Below are positions 59,877-64,000 of a stretch of 64,000 bases of DNA, one piece after another; the first letter of the stretch is position 1, and every line of letters starts with the position of its first letter. The DNA is taken from contig OZ020522.1 of the NCBI GenBank assembly GCA_963971425.1, positions 5,120,168-5,184,167 of the forward strand, given 5' to 3'. This DNA is from Bryoerythrophyllum caledonicum. Taxonomy: Eukaryota > Streptophyta > Bryopsida > Pottiales > Pottiaceae. The notes under the pieces are model-generated. The model ran no database searches, was not told the DNA's origin, and was given only the letters and a program-made list of their open reading frames with translations. Made by a program: the position numbers and the translations under genes.

Positions 59877-60284
59877 TTTTTGTTAATTAGCTGCATTAGT
59901 TTCGCATGTGGTGGTTAAATAGGCAATACGGCATCTTCGTAGAAGAATATGTGTAATTGGCAATTGCCATATGTTATATTTTAATCAAAATTGGATACGT
60001 CCAAATCTTAAATTCTAAATCCGAGATTTGCATTTGTTCAAGCACAAATAACAATTGATACACTATTGATACACTAAATGTGCACAAGTGAAAGAAATAA
60101 ATTTATTATTTCTACAAAAATTGATACATAGTGTAGTAAATGGCATTTAGTGTCCGGTTATCTCACTACACTAAGTGCCTCATTTGCAATTGGTGTATGG
60201 GTTCACATTTAGTGTATACTACAGTAAACATAAATTTTAGTTTACCAACATAGTGTCAATAGTTAAACACTATTAACTAACTCA
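59877..60284. other. Non-coding AT-rich 3' flank of the kinase gene
   Basis: Contains repeated TGATACA/TTTAGTGT words around 60050-60260 and no gene. Confidence 0.4.
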
Positions 60285-60345
60285 TGAAGGGGCGGAGACG
60301 TCCCCGCCCCACACGGGCAGGGGCGGGGACGTCTCCGCCCCACCG
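60285..60345. repeat. GC-rich GACGTC array, right terminal
   Basis: GGGGCGGAGACGTCCCCGCC and one inverted neighbour lie about 210 bp inside the right end, mirroring the array at 34395-34505. Confidence 0.85.
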
Positions 60346-60439
60346 CCCTCTTGCCATTAGTCCCCGATCCTACTCAAACATGACCCTCTCCTACGTGGCA
60401 GCTATGTGGTGCCAACATGGCTGCCACGTCGCATGTTTT

Positions 60440-60562
60440 TTACCTAGTGGGTAAGTCAACCCTCAGTTGACTTACCCGGACGGGCGAGAGCTCTACCGGA
60501 CGGGCGAATAGGACGGATGGGCGTACCGGACGTCCGTCTAGTATGACAACGCTGTATGGGAA
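60440..60562. repeat. Right end of the giant hAT: subterminal motifs, TIR, target duplication
   Basis: Four CCGGACGGGCG-type motifs (60475-60535) precede TATGACAACGCTG (60542-60554). TATGGGAA (60555-60562) repeats the left flank exactly. A 9-bp inverted word GTCAACCCTCAGTTGAC sits at about 60452-60468. Confidence 0.9.
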
Positions 60563-60801
60563 TGACTTCAATTCGGCTGAAGCACAATGCTTCCGAGCAC
60601 CTTTTGGGAATGAGATGCCGTTCCAGACAGTAATATCGGCAGCAGATTTTGAGGATGCTCCCAAGCAATGGGCCCAACATTCATATGCCAATTTCAATAT
60701 CGACGCGGTTAGCAAGTTGCTTGGCACATTAGGGGCTCCAAATAATCTTCTTGTCAACATCGGTGGGGGTCCTTCGATTACCTGGATTGGCCTGGTAAGA
60801 T

Positions 60802-60821
60802 GGCCGTAGGATCCTACGATC
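60802..60821. repeat. GATC palindrome in an intron after the insertion
   Basis: GGCCGTAGGATCCTACGATC begins 8 bp after a GT donor. The palindrome series resumes here, immediately outside the hAT insertion. Confidence 0.85.
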
Positions 60822-61654
60822 TCTTTACCTCATCCCTCAGTTTGTTCAAATTCTCTTTCCACGCTATCTTTGCATCGTATGAATCTGTTTCCTGTTATCT
60901 AATACACCTACTACTCTCTGTTGTAGACTAAAGGAGCACAAGTCATCGAAGTCGTCTTCTCCAGGGATGAAGTGACGAGAGCCGATGGGACAACGAAGGA
61001 TATCTGGGAAAGTGCTCAGACGCTGGCAATAGCGGTACCTGCCATGGCAGCCTTGAGTGTGAGCGAGAGGAAGAAAAAGAAGATCGCAAGAGGCAAGAAG
61101 AAGGTCATACCGGTATCCAGCTCTGAGAGTGACTCCTCCAGCGACTCGGATGAGGCACCCTCCGAGAAGGCGGAGGACGTGGAGGCGGAGGACATCAAAG
61201 AGGAGGATCCGCCTTTGGACGACAGGCGGTCGGGCAGTTCCAAGACTCATCGAAGATTGCAGTTGGATAACCAGGAGCAGATCAACTTGACTCCTCCCTC
61301 TTCTATACAAACTGGTGCCCATGAGGCGACCATTGTAAGATACACACGCTTTTTTTTATCTCTGTCAACGGACAAACTGTTCTAGGACAATTGTATATAA
61401 CAATAACCATATGAACTGATCAGCAATGCACTGTTGTTAATTTTCTCTTTGCATATTCGTTATATTCATCATCATATCCCCACTCCATACAGGGAACTGT
61501 GGAAGTACATGATTGGCATCTGCGTACTTCATCTTCTGAGCCGCCGGTATGAATGACATTGCTCCGCTTGTTGTTTATAGAACTTGGAATATATGTATCG
61601 ATGGATCCATCTTACTTGATATAGTCATCAGTTACTACTCGAAGACTGCTTTAG

Positions 61655-61674
61655 GATCGTAAGATCCTACTATC
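61655..61674. repeat. GATC palindrome in a later intron
   Basis: GATCGTAAGATCCTACTATC, intronic. Confidence 0.85.
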
Positions 61675-62733
61675 CCTGCTCGTCTTTCAATGTAGAGAAA
61701 TAATTTTACCAGGTTCTGATCATTGCAGTTATGCATAGATGCTTTGGTGTACAAAGCACTTTCACCTACACCCGCTTTCAGCCATCTTGATGTTCAGTTT
61801 TTCATTAGTAGTTCCTGACTGGGACAACAACTTGACTGACCTTATTTCATTGCCGCAGCTTTTCCAAATTTCGCATGACGATCATGTGCCGTCTACTTCA
61901 GCAGCGGCGGAGCATGTCTACGGCCATGGAGATTCTCTTAAGCATGATATCGACCATGTCAATGCCAGCACAATTTTTGAAGAAGAGGATAGCAGCCTTC
62001 ATGCTCTAGTTAACGACTTGCCCGATGAGTGCCATGAGGACCTGAGTTGTCGAGGAGGTGAACTTCTGGAGGTGAGTTCTGTTCCAGATCAGGAAAGGAC
62101 AAGAAGAGAAGAGGAGGCATCGTTGCTCGGAGAGGAAGAGTTACTTGCTCCGATCACCAGGATGACTGTCACGAATGTTCCACCTTTAAAGCCGAGAAGA
62201 TCGGACGTGCTTCATCCCCCGTCGTCTGGACCTACACCGATGGAGTTAGAACCATCGTCTCAGCCTTCCTCTAGCCAGGACATGGAGACTACGACGGATT
62301 ATGAGCAGCACTCTACTGCGAATACACTTGCTACGTTACAAGACATTGATTTGACTGTTTCTCCCCCAGTAAATAAAGCGCTGTTCGATAGGGAGCTTAT
62401 CATAGGCATATTCGAGGAGGCTAGTTAGTCACTACAGGCCTTCAGCCCTCCTAGGAACATTTTGAATACACCTATTGTTAAGGACTACTTGGATGACCCT
62501 TTGAATTTCAGTCAAGAAATTCAGCCAACAACCTTTAGGATCGTCCCAAGACCACATGTTGAGGCTGATGCTGCTGAAAAGGGTCCTCCATCCGCACAAC
62601 ATACCGATGCAGGACCCTCTGCAGAAGGTATGAGCTATTAAATTCTACCATGTTGTTGTTTTCTGTGTATCTTTTATGTTCTATGTTCACACTATTATCC
62701 TCAGGGGAATTCAGGATCGGCCATCCTTACGAC

Positions 62734-62833
62734 CATCGTAGGATCTTACGATCGCTTTGGGTAGTGGTCTTTTTCGTTCCTATTGGGATGGTAGGATCCT
62801 ACGATTCTAATGGGATGGTAGGATCCTACTATC
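62734..62833. repeat. Three GATC palindromes in one intron
   Basis: Copies at 62734-62753, 62787-62806 and 62814-62833 lie between the exon ending near 62628 and the exon starting near 62934. The last two are 27 bp apart, close to the 28-bp period of intron 1. Confidence 0.9.
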
Positions 62834-63780
62834 CTCCAGCACTTTTGTCTCAAATGGTGGAAATGTATAAGTATTCTAAATGGCTTTTCGGTCGTGTATT
62901 CTTCACTAATTACCTCTTTTTTTTGGGCAGTTGAGATGTCGGGGACTGCTCAACGTCGTGAAAAGGTTCCATTATCGGCGGCACATAAGGGCTCTGGTTC
63001 CTCTAGAGAAGGTATGATTCTAGACAATTCTACTGCTTATTATTAGTTTTCTGAATTGGAGACTCATGCTTGCAACGTTTGTTTTCTGCAGGAAAACTCA
63101 GTGCACCCGCCATTAAATCAGCCCCTAGATCAGCAAAGGTAAGGCAACCTCAGTACACTGTTGTGCTGGACTTGAATGGCTTTCTGATTCACAGATCATA
63201 CGATAAGGGGCGTAAAACTGTCGCTAGACCTGAGTGTGCAAATTTTCTGCAGGTGCTGACAAATAAGGCTACTGTCGTGGTATGGAGTTGCGCCATGAGG
63301 AAAAATGTCGATAGCATGTTACAGGTGGCTTGGGATAGTTCTACTGTAAAGCTAGATGACCTAACAGTTATGTCACAATCTGATATTACAGAGTCGAGCT
63401 TTCCGAGAGCGGGGAACAACGTTGAGAAGAAGTATATGCTCAAGGACCTCAGAAACGTCAGGAAATATGTTGACCACGTAGACCTCAGTCTGACATTGCT
63501 CATTGACGACAACCCGGAGAAGAACCTCATCAACGATGAGTTCAGTGCGATTCATCCTCAAACGTGGATAGGTGACCTGAAGGACAAGTTCCTCATGAAC
63601 ACTATGCTTCCATGGCTCGAGAATATGTTTTCCTCAAATCTCTCTGTGGCCGAATATGTCCGTAACCATCCCCTTCCTGGATGTCCGGTTCCTGGAGAAT
63701 TTAGGTCCGTTGCGTTGGCTCAGAACATCGTAATTGGGTGTTCCCGAAAATGGAATTCCAAAGTCGGGGCATTTCAATGA

Positions 63781-64000
63781 CTACTCACTCGTATCGGTGA
63801 TGTGTATATTTTGTATATTTTGTTTCAATATAAACTTGTAGGATGTACTTCTACTCTATCAGACACTCTTCAGTATTGAGGCCATCATCTTATTTTGAAT
63901 ATTATTAATCGCAATATCTCCCATGAATTATCCTTAGGGTGGTAGGATCCTACGACCTTGAAGAATGTAGTAGTTAAGGATACTATATGATTTTGGTGAT
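63781..64000. other. 3' flank of the ParB-like gene, with one GATC palindrome
   Basis: GGTGGTAGGATCCTACGACC at 63938-63957 shows that element 1 continues past the gene and probably beyond the window edge. Confidence 0.7.

Larger units (their letters stand above)
34215..60554. mobile_element. Giant composite hAT element, 26.3 kb
   Basis: Ends are CACGGTTGTCATA at 34215 and TATGACAACGCTG at 60542-60554 (two mismatches when inverted). The 8-bp sequence TATGGGAA flanks both sides, the duplication length expected for hAT. Both ends carry CGGACGG-type subterminal motifs and a GC-rich GACGTC array. Between them lie a DUF659-hAT transposase, a 165-bp tandem array, nested element 2, two copies of a RING-family gene region and a kinase gene. 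The codon frame of the host gene is continuous across the target site. Whether all cargo moved as one unit or later insertions enlarged it cannot be told from one copy. Element 2 at least is a separate nested unit. Confidence 0.85.
29926..63780 (+). pseudogene. ParB-like / methyltransferase-like / FCP1-phosphatase-like spliced gene of element 1, interrupted by the giant hAT
   Basis: Exon 1 is 29926-29966 (MTGLSGNASDWSDP). A 1.5-kb GT-AG intron follows, then exon 2 (31468-32818) and an exon starting at 32999 that runs to the hAT insertion at 34215. After the insertion come exons ending at 60794, then 60927-61334, 61493-61546, possibly one near 61729, one from 61859 to about 62628, about 62934-63012 and about 63092-63780. 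Every junction I checked keeps phase. Domains are a ParB-like block with VVIGGQHCVAAHR (about 32530), a basic KKKR linker, a segment with a possible SAM-binding-like motif (NIGGGPSITWIGL, 60755-60794), an acidic Ser-rich stretch, and a C-terminal HAD/FCP1-NIF-like domain (VVLDLNGFLIHR, VVVWSCAM, LIDDNPEKN). It has about half a dozen in-frame breaks besides the insertion. The methyltransferase reading is tentative. Confidence 0.65.

Noticed and set aside
34215-60554. The 26-kb insertion considered as a Polinton or other capsid-bearing element
   Set aside because: No polymerase B, integrase, packaging ATPase or capsid-like gene is visible. The ends and 8-bp duplication fit hAT.
62650-62934. Hydrophobic 94-aa frame
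   Set aside because: It covers an intron with three GATC palindromes between two in-phase exons.
1-64000. tRNA and rRNA genes
   Set aside because: No cloverleaf with matching anticodon arm and T-loop, and no rRNA core sequence, was recognised on either strand by eye.

Overview
This is a nuclear window from a green-lineage plant genome. The clues are a peroxisomal acyl-activating enzyme of the plant clade with GT-AG introns, degenerate TTTAGGG (plant telomere-type) repeats, a plant-style L1 LINE and a DUF659/hAT transposase. The DNA is AT-rich with GC-rich coding exons, one 200-base assembly gap and very dense repeats. Together with Tc1-like, ParB-like and DUF7869-like genes this suggests an early-diverging streptophyte (bryophyte, lycophyte, fern or charophyte grade). 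I cannot name the species.

Layout. Positions 1-2.5 kb hold a MITE-like repeat, a dead Tc1 transposase and a perfect hairpin. Positions 3.2-7.0 kb are the only ordinary host segment: a small unknown protein gene (+) and a three-exon, apparently intact acyl-CoA synthetase gene (-) ending in the peroxisomal signal SKL. Positions 7.5-9.7 kb hold a Harbinger fragment fused to a one-ended hAT copy. Positions 10.4-13.6 kb hold a decayed multi-exon gene of an unnamed mobile-element family. Positions 14.9-20.9 kb hold a decayed L1-type LINE (-).

From about 21 kb to beyond the right edge lies a large old element (element 1). It carries two divergent genes: a DUF7869-type, transposase-like gene (-, 22.2-25.4 kb) and a long spliced gene (+, from 29.9 kb to 63.8 kb) with a ParB-like domain, a possible methyltransferase-like segment and a C-terminal FCP1/NIF-like phosphatase domain. 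About 35 copies of a palindrome with consensus GATCGTAGGATCCTACGATC lie in its introns and intergenic DNA and, as far as I can see, nowhere else in the window. Its middle holds telomere-like and minisatellite arrays and a CACTA MITE.

Element 1's spliced gene is interrupted by a 26.3-kb insertion (34215-60554) with 13-bp terminal inverted repeats, CGGACGG-rich subterminal zones and an exact 8-bp target duplication (TATGGGAA). That is the signature of one giant hAT element. It carries a DUF659-hAT transposase, a RING/coiled-coil gene with a truncated paralogue, and a protein-kinase gene. GC-rich GACGTC arrays sit at its ends and its promoters. Nested inside it is element 2 (40203-53353), which has its own inverted repeats and again a divergent ParB-like/DUF7869-like pair. 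The recurrence of this pair in two unrelated-looking frames, and the GATC-rich palindromes around one of them, is the best candidate for an undescribed system. Nearly all mobile genes carry in-frame stops, so the window is a nested graveyard beside one healthy metabolic gene.
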